Under the pieces are notes generated by a model. That model saw only the letters and a list, made by a program, of their open reading frames with translations. It searched no databases and was not told the origin of the DNA. Positions 1 through 6,841 of a stretch of DNA of 12,296 nt are shown piece by piece. How positions within the stretch are numbered: the stretch's first letter is position 1; each line of letters begins with the position of its first letter. A program made the translations under genes and the position numbers. The DNA comes from an uncultured Bacillus sp. (GTDB taxonomy: Bacteria; Bacillota; Bacilli; Bacillales; DSM-1321), in the NCBI GenBank assembly GCA_934215995.1, contig CAKQBC010000039.1, forward strand, positions 1-12,296, in the 5' to 3' direction.

Positions 1-22
1 CTGGATGTACAGGTATGTAAAG

Positions 23-49
23 AAGAGGCTGTTTCAGCCTCTTTTTTTT
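23..49 (+). terminator. Rho-independent terminator of an upstream gene
   Basis: A 9-bp stem, AAGAGGCTG / CAGCCTCTT (23-31 with 35-43), closes a TTT loop and runs into a T tract ending at 49. The T tract follows the hairpin on the plus strand, so it ends a plus-strand transcript entering from the left. One frame (GGA TGT ACA GGT ATG TAA) stops at 18-20, three bases before the stem, and may be the tail of that gene. Too little is present to annotate it. Confidence 0.85.
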
Positions 50-354
50 GCGCTTCAATTTCAAAGTACATATAGTGCTTTAAGGTTAACTGGCATAAAA
101 AACGGTACATTAACAGGCTTTAAGGATCCAGGATTAAACTTCTGAATAACAGTCCGTAGAACGTCCCTGCATTTCGCCTTTGCTCATGAGAAAAACTCTG
201 CTTTTGAAGTTTCACTTTATCTTCATAAGGATTCGGGATTATGAGAAACATAAAGTAACTGACCGATTTTTTATGTATGGCGGAAGGGCGGTTTCATACA
301 GTTGCCTTGTGGAAGGCCGTCCTAGAATGGGAAAGAAGAGGGTGACTGAAGATC
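50..354. other. Gene-free upstream region of the ABC transporter
   Basis: About 300 bases between the terminator and the ABC transporter start. I see no convincing gene; the open frame crossing it from 180 is a shadow of the transporter gene. A 9-base direct repeat, GCTTTAAGG, occurs at 77-85 and 117-125, exactly 40 bases apart. No good -35/-10 pair was found, so the promoter for the transporter remains unplaced. The stretch ends with the ribosome binding site AGAGGGTGA at 337-345. Confidence 0.5.
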
Positions 355-2331
355 ATGAATATGGTGGAGTTATGCGGAATCCGGAAAGAGTATACCGTGG
401 CCGGCGGCGGTTCTTTTATGGCTCTGGACGATATAAACGCCGTCTTCGCACAGGGAGAGCTCGTATCTCTGATAGGGGAGTCCGGGAGCGGGAAATCTAC
501 GTTAATGAACGTAATCGGGGGATTGGATACGCACTATAGCGGGAGCATTTTGGCGGAAGGGGAAAACATCAGCGAATATACAGAGAATGAGTTGGATTCT
601 TACAGAAAGCAGAAAATCGGGTTTGTTTTCCAAAGCTTCAATTTGATTCCCCATTTGACCGTGCTCGATAATGTGGCATTAGCCATGGCCATATCTGATA
701 TCTCAAGAAATGAACGTGTCAACAGGGCCGTAACATTGCTTCGGCAAGTGGGATTGGAAAGCCAGCTGAACAAAAAGCCGGATCAATTATCCGGTGGCCA
801 GAAACAGAGGGTGGCCATCGCAAGGGCATTGATGAATGACCCTGATACTATTTTGGCGGATGAGCCGACTGGAGCACTTGATGAAGAAACTTCCGAACAG
901 ATTTTGACCATATTCAAAGAGATAGCGGAGAGAGGAAAACTAGTCATCATTGTCACCCATTCCGAAAAAGTTGCCGCAAAGTCATCGAGGATCATTGAGA
1001 TTTCCGACGGGAAGATCATTCGCGATTCCGGTACAGCGACACGCGGGCCAGGGAAGATGCATGTTTCTGGACCGAATCAGAGGAAGGAAAAAAAACAGCA
1101 TTTAAGCTTCCTTTCTGCGGTGAGGCTTGCTTTGCTGAATATGAGGGAGAAGCTTGGCAGGAATATATGGGTCTCCTTTGGAACGGGAATCGGGATAATG
1201 AGCGTTGTTTTGATGCTCTCGTTAGGCAATGGAATGAAGGATTATTTCAGGGAATCGATGAACAGCATGCTCAATCCATTGGTGATTGAAGTCAATATGC
1301 CGAAAGAGATGCCGAAAACGGATGAGGAATTCGATTTCGATTCCCCGCCGGATCACATGCTCGATCTAATGGGGCTCCGTACACCTTTTGGCGAAAAGGA
1401 TATAGAAAGGTTGTCTTCTATTCATAATGTAGTTTCAGTTGAGCGTGCATTCAATCTATTTTCTTTCGGGACTAACACAGTGAAGTATAAGGACAGACAG
1501 AGTTCAATCATGATGCTCGGCACTGTATCCTCCAATCTGGCGGAATCCAACATCAAGGAGGGAACTTTTCCGAAACGGAATGAAGTGCTTCTGACAGAGA
1601 GGACGGCTGATGAACTGGGCGGGGGCCTGGTTGGGGAGATGGTCACGCTCAGCGTCTATGTAAATGAACAGGTGCTGACAGGACAGTTTAAAGTGAGCGG
1701 GATTACGGCAACAGAGGATGTATCTGCACCGCCTATGGAAATGACGTATGTAAATTATGAAGACCTTAAGCAGCTGGCTGAAGAAAATGCATTCGACTTT
1801 GCGCCGACGACCGTCTACCTGGTGACTGACGATGAGGATCATGTTGATTCCATCAAAACCAATGTGAAGAAACTCGGCTTCAGCGGTTCAACTTCCGAAG
1901 CGATGTCTGCCATTTTTGCAGAAATGCTTGATACATTGACAATCGTCCTGGCTGGTGTATCAGCAGTCTCCCTTTTGGTTTCAGCCATTATGATACTGGT
2001 GGTGCTGCATATCAGCGTGTCTGAACGGAATAAAGAAATCGGGATTCTGAAGGCGATTGGGGCAAGAAGAAAAGATATCAAAAGGATTTTTGTTTCAGAG
2101 TCTTTTCTGCTCGGCGTCGCCAGCGGGATATTCGGGATTGTGATGGCTTCAATAATTGCTTTGGCGGCGAACAGCATCTCCGAGAGGCATCTGGATGTCC
2201 CGATGGTCATCATGGACCCTGCCTATATTCTATTCGGGCTGGCAATAAGTGTCCTGATCAGCATGCTGGCAGGCATTCTTCCTGCAGGAAAGGCGGCCAA
2301 GCTTGATCCGGTCGAATCTTTAAGAAGATGA
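355..2331 (+). CDS. Fused ABC transporter ATP-binding/permease protein, MacB/FtsX type
   Basis: A 658-residue half-transporter with its ATPase and permease in one chain. ATPase, residues 1-230: Walker A GESGSGKST (41-49), Q-loop Q93, signature LSGGQ (145-149), Walker B with catalytic E170, H-loop H202. A basic linker (241-250) leads to TM1 (about 270-292), a large extracytoplasmic domain (about 293-527) and TM2-TM4 (about 528-552, 583-607, 622-644). It ends with AAKLDPVESLRR, a typical FtsX/MacB tail. The family works as dimers that use ATP on the cytoplasmic side to drive export or extraction of peptides, antibiotics or lipoproteins. ATG 355 is chosen because AGAGGGTGA lies 9 nt upstream; ATG 361 would be too far from it. 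No adaptor protein, two-component regulator or second permease lies beside it, so the substrate cannot be inferred. Confidence 0.92.
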   Translation: MNMVELCGIRKEYTVAGGGSFMALDDINAVFAQGELVSLIGESGSGKSTLMNVIGGLDTHYSGSILAEGENISEYTENELDSYRKQKIGFVFQSFNLIPHLTVLDNVALAMAISDISRNERVNRAVTLLRQVGLESQLNKKPDQLSGGQKQRVAIARALMNDPDTILADEPTGALDEETSEQILTIFKEIAERGKLVIIVTHSEKVAAKSSRIIEISDGKIIRDSGTATRGPGKMHVSGPNQRKEKKQHLSFLSAVRLALLNMREKLGRNIWVSFGTGIGIMSVVLMLSLGNGMKDYFRESMNSMLNPLVIEVNMPKEMPKTDEEFDFDSPPDHMLDLMGLRTPFGEKDIERLSSIHNVVSVERAFNLFSFGTNTVKYKDRQSSIMMLGTVSSNLAESNIKEGTFPKRNEVLLTERTADELGGGLVGEMVTLSVYVNEQVLTGQFKVSGITATEDVSAPPMEMTYVNYEDLKQLAEENAFDFAPTTVYLVTDDEDHVDSIKTNVKKLGFSGSTSEAMSAIFAEMLDTLTIVLAGVSAVSLLVSAIMILVVLHISVSERNKEIGILKAIGARRKDIKRIFVSESFLLGVASGIFGIVMASIIALAANSISERHLDVPMVIMDPAYILFGLAISVLISMLAGILPAGKAAKLDPVESLRR

Positions 2332-2352
2332 GCCCTATTGCCACTGAAAAAT

Positions 2353-2400
2353 AAGCCGATTCCTTCTTTGGCGAGAATGGAATCGGCTTTTGCATTTTTT
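2353..2400. terminator. Bidirectional terminator between the ABC gene and the CmpB-like gene
   Basis: The 11-bp stem AAGCCGATTCC / GGAATCGGCTT (2353-2363 with 2379-2389) begins 22 bases after the ABC stop codon. T-rich sequence follows on the plus strand, up to 2400. On the minus strand the flank reads ATTTTTC, so it can also end the convergent gene, whose stop codon is at 2414-2416. Confidence 0.85.
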
Positions 2401-2413
2401 TGATCAAAAGTAT

Positions 2414-2836
2414 TCATATAAACCGGAACCGGGGCCTGTCCGATCGGAACAGCAAGTAATTCAGCCAGGCGTATAACATAATGGCTGCGAATGACAAAGG
2501 AAACCATAGCAGCATATAAGGAACACAGATTTGCCCATATAGGTTAAGTGGTTCATTGCTGTAGTCCCAGATGGCGAGATGCAGCCAGATGTTCAGGATG
2601 ATGCCGGCGATCAGTTCGACAGAGGTGACAAATAAGGTACCGACAGTTGCTTGTGCAAGCAGGGAGCTCCTGAGAGGGGCCCATTTGTTTATGGAGCCTA
2701 GCAGGACAAAGCAGATACCCCCTACAACGCCCATCGTCCAGTGGGTATATCCTCTCCAGGCAAGTTCGATCAATAAGTAAATGGAGCCGCCGATCGCCGC
2801 TAAATACAAAAGCCTGCCAATATTCGAGATAGCCAC
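2414..2836 (-). CDS. Four-helix membrane protein, putative ABC-transporter type IV (CmpB-like) family
   Basis: A 140-residue integral membrane protein with four hydrophobic segments (about 8-27, 35-50, 59-82, 103-128). From memory it matches the family Pfam names ABC_trans_CmpB (PF06541). The family hallmarks are GYTHWTMGVVGGICF (29-43), an acidic residue in a helix (E74 in SVELIAG), WDYSN (90-94) and GQIC (101-104) followed by W111. The biochemical role is not established, and despite the family name no ATPase partner is next to it. The start is GTG at 2836: AAGGAGGT sits 6 nt upstream. The ATG at 2840 is only 2 nt from that site and opens a different frame. It is probably transcribed alone, because the hairpin at 2902-2935 separates it from the next minus-strand gene upstream. 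Confidence 0.8.
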   Translation of the reverse strand: MAISNIGRLLYLAAIGGSIYLLIELAWRGYTHWTMGVVGGICFVLLGSINKWAPLRSSLLAQATVGTLFVTSVELIAGIILNIWLHLAIWDYSNEPLNLYGQICVPYMLLWFPLSFAAIMLYAWLNYLLFRSDRPRFRFI

Positions 2837-2901
2837 ACATATACCTCCTTATTTTTCGGATAAGGATAGTATCCCCGTGTGCTTAGGGGCTTATGATGCA
2901 A

Positions 2902-2935
2902 AAAGGAAAAGCGCCTAAACAGGCGCTTTTCCTTT
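2902..2935 (-). terminator. Terminator after the 58-residue membrane protein gene
   Basis: A 15-bp perfect stem, AAAGGAAAAGCGCCT / AGGCGCTTTTCCTTT (2902-2916 with 2921-2935), with an AAAC loop. On the minus strand the descending arm ends in a T-rich run, as expected for a gene transcribed leftward from 3161. Confidence 0.8.
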
Positions 2936-2984
2936 GATATGCGGTATCCATCGGTATGTAGGTTTGGTCATATTTTTTGATAAG

Positions 2985-3161
2985 CTATAAATTTAACACT
3001 AGGCTGACAATTAAGTAGACAATCAGAGTGACAATAATGCTTTCTAAATATGGATTTGGCCTTTTTTGATTTTGTTCATTTTCATTTTTGGTTAATGCGA
3101 CTGATCTGATTGCACCGTATAGGATACCTGCAATAATGGCTGCTGATAATGGTATGGTCAT
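2985..3161 (-). CDS. Small two-helix membrane protein of unknown function
   Basis: A 58-residue protein that I do not recognise. It has two hydrophobic segments (about 3-23 and 38-58) joined by a polar, Asn/Gln/Lys-rich loop (about 24-37), and the chain ends within or right after the second helix. The start is ATG 3161 because AAAGGGG (complement of 3169-3175) lies 7 nt upstream. A longer frame from 3215 has no ribosome binding site and lacks membrane-protein character in the added part. A strong terminator follows 50 bases beyond its stop. The good ribosome binding site and terminator argue that it is a real gene. It is divergent from the AlaX-L gene. Confidence 0.65.
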   Translation of the reverse strand: MTIPLSAAIIAGILYGAIRSVALTKNENEQNQKRPNPYLESIIVTLIVYLIVSLVLNL

Positions 3162-3249
3162 CGCTAAACCCCTTTCTATATATCCATCGTACCATATTGG
3201 CCTGTGTTGATACATGGAATGTGCATACAGCTTTTTCAGGCAAGCTTAT

Positions 3250-3278
3250 TTTACTTAGGGGTTCTTGTTCGGTAAAAT
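3250..3278 (+). promoter_or_regulatory. Candidate SigA promoter for the AlaX-L gene
   Basis: TTTACT (3250-3255, 4 of 6 to TTGACA) and TAAAAT (3273-3278, 5 of 6 to TATAAT) are separated by 17 bases. This places a transcription start about 25 bases before the TTG start codon. Sequence match only. Confidence 0.4.
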
Positions 3279-3310
3279 TTACGTAACCAGAAAGGGAAAG
3301 GAAGAATACT

Positions 3311-4492
3311 TTGACTGAAAAACTATATTATCATGATCCCCGTCTCAACCACTCGGAAACGGAAATAACCGAAACATATGAAAAGGATGGGAAGTTTTAT
3401 CTGATCCTTAAGGAGACAGCTTTTTATCCGGAAGGCGGAGGCCAGCCATCCGATTCAGGAACAATATCAGGGGCGAAAGTTCTCGATGTATCAATAGAGG
3501 AAGGGAACGTAATCCACCATGTTGATCGTTGGCCGGATGGAAAGCGTGTAAGGTGCTCGCTTGATTGGGAGAGGAGATTCGATCATATGCAGCAGCATAG
3601 CGGACAGCATTTGCTTTCATCTGTTTGTCTCGATCTGTATGGATATAAGACGGTCAGCTTCCACCTGGGTGAGGAATATGCCACGATCGACGTGGAAGCG
3701 GAGGATATTCCGGGAGAGCAAGTAAAGGCAATTGAGAATGAGGTTAATAAACGCATCTATGAAAATCGGGTAATTAAGAGCTATTTTGTGACAGAAGAGG
3801 AAATGAAGGGTTTACCGCTTGTCAAAAAGCCGAAAGTGAAGGATAACATCCGGATTGTTGAAATTGAAGGAATTGAATACAACGCCTGCGGAGGCACTCA
3901 TCTAAGCCGGACAGGAGAGTTGGGGATGGTCAAGCTGCTTCGGGCCGAGAAACGGAAGGATACGTTTCGGCTTTATTTCAAGTGTGGATACCGTGCTTTG
4001 CATGATTATCAGGATGCAACTGAATTAATCGGCAAAATCGGGCTGATGTACAATACCGGAAGAGCCGATATCATGGACCGGGCAGAAAAGCGCGAACAGG
4101 AATTGAAGAAGCTGGAATCTGAATTAAGGGCTGCCAAGGAAGAATTGGATGGTTATTTGGAGAGGGAGCTTTTACATAAGGCTGACGGCAAAGTGATTGT
4201 CCATTCGTTTAGAGACAAAACAATGAAAGACATGCAAAAATTGGCGTCAAAGCTGACACTTGCAAATGATGTGCTCGTTCTGTTCACATCCGATTCCGAA
4301 ATGAAAGTCATATGCATGCACAATGGTTCGGTCGCCCTGTCATGCGGCGCTTTATTCAAGGAGAACCTTCCCCGTTTCAATGGGCGAGGGGGAGGCAAGG
4401 ACGCATCTGCGCAGGCCGGTTTTTCCACTAAAGAAGAGATGGGTGCATTCCTTCAGTTCATGGCTGAGCAGCTGAAACAAGTGGCAGGCTAA
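3311..4492 (+). CDS. alaX: Alanyl-tRNA editing protein, AlaX-L type
   Basis: A 393-residue free-standing relative of the AlaRS editing half. It should hydrolyse Ser-tRNA(Ala), and possibly Gly-tRNA(Ala), to prevent mistranslation of alanine codons. The N-terminal barrel contains PEGGGQPSD (40-48). The zinc and editing site is formed by HSGQH (H96, H100) and CGGTH (C193, H197), so all four metal ligands are present. A charged coiled coil (about 255-288) leads to a C-terminal DHHA1-like domain with the glycine-rich GRGGGKDASAQAG (358-370). This long form with DHHA1 is AlaX-L. The aminoacylation domain of full AlaRS is absent, so it is not a fragment of alaS. The start is TTG 3311, with AAAGGA (3297-3302) 8 nt upstream; no nearer ATG fits. 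No terminator follows, so some transcripts may continue into the HAD gene. Confidence 0.92.
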   Translation: MTEKLYYHDPRLNHSETEITETYEKDGKFYLILKETAFYPEGGGQPSDSGTISGAKVLDVSIEEGNVIHHVDRWPDGKRVRCSLDWERRFDHMQQHSGQHLLSSVCLDLYGYKTVSFHLGEEYATIDVEAEDIPGEQVKAIENEVNKRIYENRVIKSYFVTEEEMKGLPLVKKPKVKDNIRIVEIEGIEYNACGGTHLSRTGELGMVKLLRAEKRKDTFRLYFKCGYRALHDYQDATELIGKIGLMYNTGRADIMDRAEKREQELKKLESELRAAKEELDGYLERELLHKADGKVIVHSFRDKTMKDMQKLASKLTLANDVLVLFTSDSEMKVICMHNGSVALSCGALFKENLPRFNGRGGGKDASAQAGFSTKEEMGAFLQFMAEQLKQVAG

Positions 4493-4517
4493 GATATGTT
4501 TGAATACTCTTTTACCT

Positions 4518-4565
4518 TTGCTGTTCTGTGCATGATGCTATAATTCTAATTAGAATAAAGCACAG
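4518..4565 (+). promoter_or_regulatory. Promoter with extended -10 and overlapping palindrome before the HAD gene
   Basis: A perfect TATAAT (4539-4544) preceded by TGC gives an extended -10. A weak TTG-containing -35 lies at 4518-4523 with a short 15-base spacer. The perfect 14-bp palindrome ATTCTAATTAGAAT (4543-4556) overlaps the end of the -10 and the expected transcription start, the usual place for a repressor operator. A second, non-concentric inverted repeat, CTGTGC / GCACAG (4526-4531 and 4560-4565), flanks it. The regulator is not identified. Confidence 0.65.
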
Positions 4566-4582
4566 CAGGGGGAGAACGGCAT

Positions 4583-5377
4583 ATGATTAAGTTGATAGCG
4601 ACAGATATGGATGGGACATTTCTGAATGAAAAGAACCAATTTCCATCTGACTTTCAGGAAGTCTACAGCCAGCTGAAGGAAAGAGGCATCATTTTTGGGG
4701 CTGCCAGCGGGCGGCAATATTATAATTTAGAGGGCCTCTTTCATGAGCAAAAGGAGGATATGTTTTTTATTGCGGAAAATGGCACGTACGTCGTTTACAA
4801 AGGCGAAGAGTTATTTTCCTGTACGCTTGATAAAAAATATGTATCCCGCTTGATCGAAATAGCCCGTACAATTGACGGTGTCCATATTGTCTTATGCAGC
4901 AAAAAGGCTGCCTATGTGGAGGATGCAGACGAAAAAGTCATGCATGAGGTACGGAAATACTATGCAAAAAGGGAAGTTGTGCAAGACCTGTTTGAAATTG
5001 AAGATGAGGTCTTAAAAATTGCCCTCCTTGATTTTAAAGGAGCGGAAAGCAACAGTCTGCACTATTTTAAAGAACTGCAGAATGAATTGAAAATTACTGT
5101 GAGCGGACTCGTATGGCTCGATATAATGCCTGCTGAGGCCAATAAGGGAATCGCTCTGCAGAAGGTCCAGGAATACTTTGGCGTCGATGCCCGGGGAACA
5201 ATGGTTTTCGGAGATTATATGAATGACATGGAAATGATGCAGAATGCTGAATATAATTACGCAATGGCGAATGCACATGAAGAAATCAAAAAGTCGGCCC
5301 GTTTCCACGCCAAGTCGAATAATGAATCCGGTGTGACAGCGGCAATCAAAGAATATCTGAAAACTGGACAAGCATAA
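4583..5377 (+). CDS. Cof-type HAD-superfamily phosphatase
   Basis: A 264-residue HAD hydrolase of the Cof/YidA-like class (subfamily IIB), usually sugar-phosphate or nucleotide phosphatases with broad substrate range. Motif I is DMDGT, with nucleophile D8 and acid D10. Motif II is S42 in AASGRQ, motif III is K188, and motif IV is GDYMND, with D211 and D215 binding magnesium. The region between motifs II and III (about 85-180) is the C2-type cap. All catalytic residues are present. ATG 4583 has AGGGGGAG (4567-4574) 8 nt upstream. It has its own promoter and converges on ldh. Its stop codon abuts the shared terminator. The substrate cannot be told from sequence. Confidence 0.9.
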   Translation: MIKLIATDMDGTFLNEKNQFPSDFQEVYSQLKERGIIFGAASGRQYYNLEGLFHEQKEDMFFIAENGTYVVYKGEELFSCTLDKKYVSRLIEIARTIDGVHIVLCSKKAAYVEDADEKVMHEVRKYYAKREVVQDLFEIEDEVLKIALLDFKGAESNSLHYFKELQNELKITVSGLVWLDIMPAEANKGIALQKVQEYFGVDARGTMVFGDYMNDMEMMQNAEYNYAMANAHEEIKKSARFHAKSNNESGVTAAIKEYLKTGQA

Positions 5378-5407
5378 AAAAACGAAGCGCAATGCTTCGT
5401 TTTTTTT
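5376..5407. terminator. Shared bidirectional terminator of the HAD gene and ldh
   Basis: The stem ACGAAGC / GCTTCGT (5382-5388 with 5394-5400) around a GCAAT loop is flanked by an A run (5376-5382) and a T run (5400-5407). It can therefore terminate both strands. It lies between the HAD stop codon (5375-5377) and the ldh stop codon (5412-5414). Confidence 0.9.
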
Positions 5408-5411
5408 ATGC

Positions 5412-6362
5412 TTACAGGACTGGCTTCATCGTTTCTTTCAGTACGCCGATTGAATGGTTCAGTTTTTGCATTTCTTCATCGGATAATGCAAGTTCAATAA
5501 CCTCTTCAATTCCTTTACGGGATACAACAGCCGGCGTGCTGGAATACACATCATTTTGGCCGTAGATTCCATCCATATACACTGATACAGGAAGGATGGC
5601 TCTTTCATTATTAAGGATTGCCTTTGTAATACGGGCTACGCACATACCGATTCCGAAGTAGGTTGCCCTTTTTCTCTCAATAATGTAGTAGGCAGCATCG
5701 CGTGCGCTGATAAATAAGTCTTCGAGGTCACTTAGATTATACTTGTTCCCGTGCTTAGCGATGTATTCCTGAACCGGCTGGGAAGCAATTGTGCAATGGC
5801 TCCAGGTAGGGAAAGACGTATCACCATGCTCACCCATAATATACGTATGTACATTGCGGGCATCCACATTGAAGTATTCGGAAAGGTTCGAGCGCAATCG
5901 GGCGGTATCAAGCGTCGTTCCGGAACCGATGACTCTTGAAGCCGGAAGCCCGGATTCTTTCATGGCGATATACGTAATGATGTCGACCGGATTGGAAGCC
6001 ACTACAAGGATTCCATCGAATCCTGAAGCCATAATCTGTTTGATGATGCTTTTGATGATGGCTGCATTTCGCTCAACGAGTGCAAGCCTGGTCTCGCCTG
6101 GCTGCTGGTTTACACCGGCAGTGATGACGATGACATTTGCGTTTCCGCATTCATCATATCCACCTGCACGCACTTTTGTCCTGCCCGGTCCGAAAGGAAT
6201 TCCGTGCCGCAGGTCGGCAGCTTCCCCCTCGGCTTTGTTCATATCAATATCAGTCAATACCAACTCTTCGGCAATACCTTGGTTCACGATTGAATAGGCG
6301 ATTGCTGTCCCAACGAATCCTGTTCCGACGATCACAACTTTTTTGCTTGGTTGTATACTCAT
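5412..6362 (-). CDS. ldh: L-lactate dehydrogenase
   Basis: A 316-residue NAD-dependent L-lactate dehydrogenase that interconverts pyruvate and L-lactate in the cytoplasm and regenerates NAD during fermentation. The NAD-binding turn is GTGFVGTA (13-20), with acidic residues D38/D40 at the end of strand 2. The substrate loop NQQPGETR (85-92) carries Q86, the residue that marks lactate rather than malate dehydrogenases, and R92. Further catalytic residues are N124 (SNPVD), D152 and R155 (LDTARLR) and H179 (GEHGDT). Length and residues are those of a normal, intact enzyme. ATG 6362 has AGGAGTG 8 nt upstream. Upstream DNA holds an inverted repeat, ACTAT-N5-ATAGT (6395-6409), but no clear Rex operator. 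It appears to be monocistronic. Confidence 0.96.
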   Translation of the reverse strand: MSIQPSKKVVIVGTGFVGTAIAYSIVNQGIAEELVLTDIDMNKAEGEAADLRHGIPFGPGRTKVRAGGYDECGNANVIVITAGVNQQPGETRLALVERNAAIIKSIIKQIMASGFDGILVVASNPVDIITYIAMKESGLPASRVIGSGTTLDTARLRSNLSEYFNVDARNVHTYIMGEHGDTSFPTWSHCTIASQPVQEYIAKHGNKYNLSDLEDLFISARDAAYYIIERKRATYFGIGMCVARITKAILNNERAILPVSVYMDGIYGQNDVYSSTPAVVSRKGIEEVIELALSDEEMQKLNHSIGVLKETMKPVL

Positions 6363-6490
6363 GGATTTAACACTCCTAACAAAAATTGAAATAGACTATC
6401 CGTAATAGTATTTTCACTTAGGGGTTTTTAATTCCGATAACTTTATAAAATGATTTGGCTGCTGCGGCAGGGCTGCCATCAGGCCAAAAA

Positions 6491-6521
6491 AAGAGAAAGA
6501 AGGACAGGCCTTCTTTCTCTT
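6491..6521 (-). terminator. Terminator of the YpzG-like gene
   Basis: A 13-bp perfect stem, AAGAGAAAGAAGG / CCTTCTTTCTCTT (6491-6503 with 6509-6521), loop ACAGG. On the minus strand it is followed by a T run (complement of the A run at 6486-6492). It starts 12 bases after the stop codon of the 50-residue gene and supports that gene being real. Confidence 0.88.
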
Positions 6522-6533
6522 GGATATCCGTTT

Positions 6534-6686
6534 TCACCATCTATGGGCTTTCGCATTGCTTCTTAAAATGATATTAGTCTGCGACATTTCAGTCTGGCCA
6601 TTCACTTGGGATTTCGACCGTTTCGGCCTTGTCCAATTCGTATGGAATTTTTGAGATTGCGGATCAAGATGATCTTTATAGCTCAT
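6534..6686 (-). CDS. Small YpzG-like protein (50 residues)
   Basis: A short, highly polar and basic ORF starting MSYKDHLDPQSQKFH and ending NAKAHRW, with no membrane segment and no cysteine. The central SQVNGQTEMSQT resembles, from memory, the conserved QVNG-type core of the uncharacterised YpzG family of Bacillaceae, whose members are about 50 residues. The function is unknown. The gene has a strong ribosome binding site (AGAGGTGAC, 5 nt before the ATG) and its own terminator 12 bases after the stop. A possible sporulation-type promoter lies 60 bases upstream. An alternative is a small acid-soluble spore protein of another class; the QVNG core makes YpzG more likely. Confidence 0.7.
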   Translation of the reverse strand: MSYKDHLDPQSQKFHTNWTRPKRSKSQVNGQTEMSQTNIILRSNAKAHRW

Positions 6687-6731
6687 GAATTGTCACCTCT
6701 CTAATAAAATAAGGAAGTAAACCCCGGTAAA

Positions 6732-6775
6732 AGGGATATCCCTATTAGTATTGGATGCGGTCCCTTTTCCCATAC
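6732..6775 (-). promoter_or_regulatory. Possible SigG-like promoter and palindrome before the YpzG-like gene
   Basis: On the minus strand GTATG (complement of 6771-6775) fits the SigG -35 pattern GHATR. AATACTA (complement of 6746-6752) fits 6 of 7 positions of the -10 CATWHTA, with an 18-base spacer. Just downstream lies the perfect 12-bp palindrome AGGGATATCCCT (6732-6743). The match is by consensus recalled from memory and could be chance. Confidence 0.3.
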
Positions 6776-6807
6776 ATGAAATGGGAGAGTATTCGTTCCC
6801 CACAAGA

Positions 6808-6838
6808 AAGGCGTTCCCCTGTTTTTAGGGAACGCCTT
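6808..6838 (-). terminator. Terminator of yidC
   Basis: An 11-bp stem, AAGGCGTTCCC / GGGAACGCCTT (6808-6818 with 6828-6838), starts 3 bases after the yidC stop codon (6842-6844). The T tract on the minus strand is short (CCTTTCTTG), so termination may be less complete than at the other hairpins here. Some readthrough into the YpzG-like gene is possible. Confidence 0.75.
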
Positions 6839-6841
6839 ATT

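Noticed and set aside
180..539. Plus-strand open frame overlapping the start of the ABC transporter
   Set aside because: It is Arg/Tyr-rich, lacks a ribosome binding site, and its second half is the transporter N-terminus read in another frame.
2553..2840. Minus-strand frame from ATG 2840
   Set aside because: It is a shadow of the CmpB-like gene. The ATG is only 2 nt from AAGGAGGT, while GTG 2836 in the membrane-protein frame is properly spaced.
6363..6440. Rex operator or clear SigA promoter before ldh
   Set aside because: GTGAAAATACTATTAC only partly resembles the Rex site and lacks the right half; no -35/-10 pair with good spacing was found.
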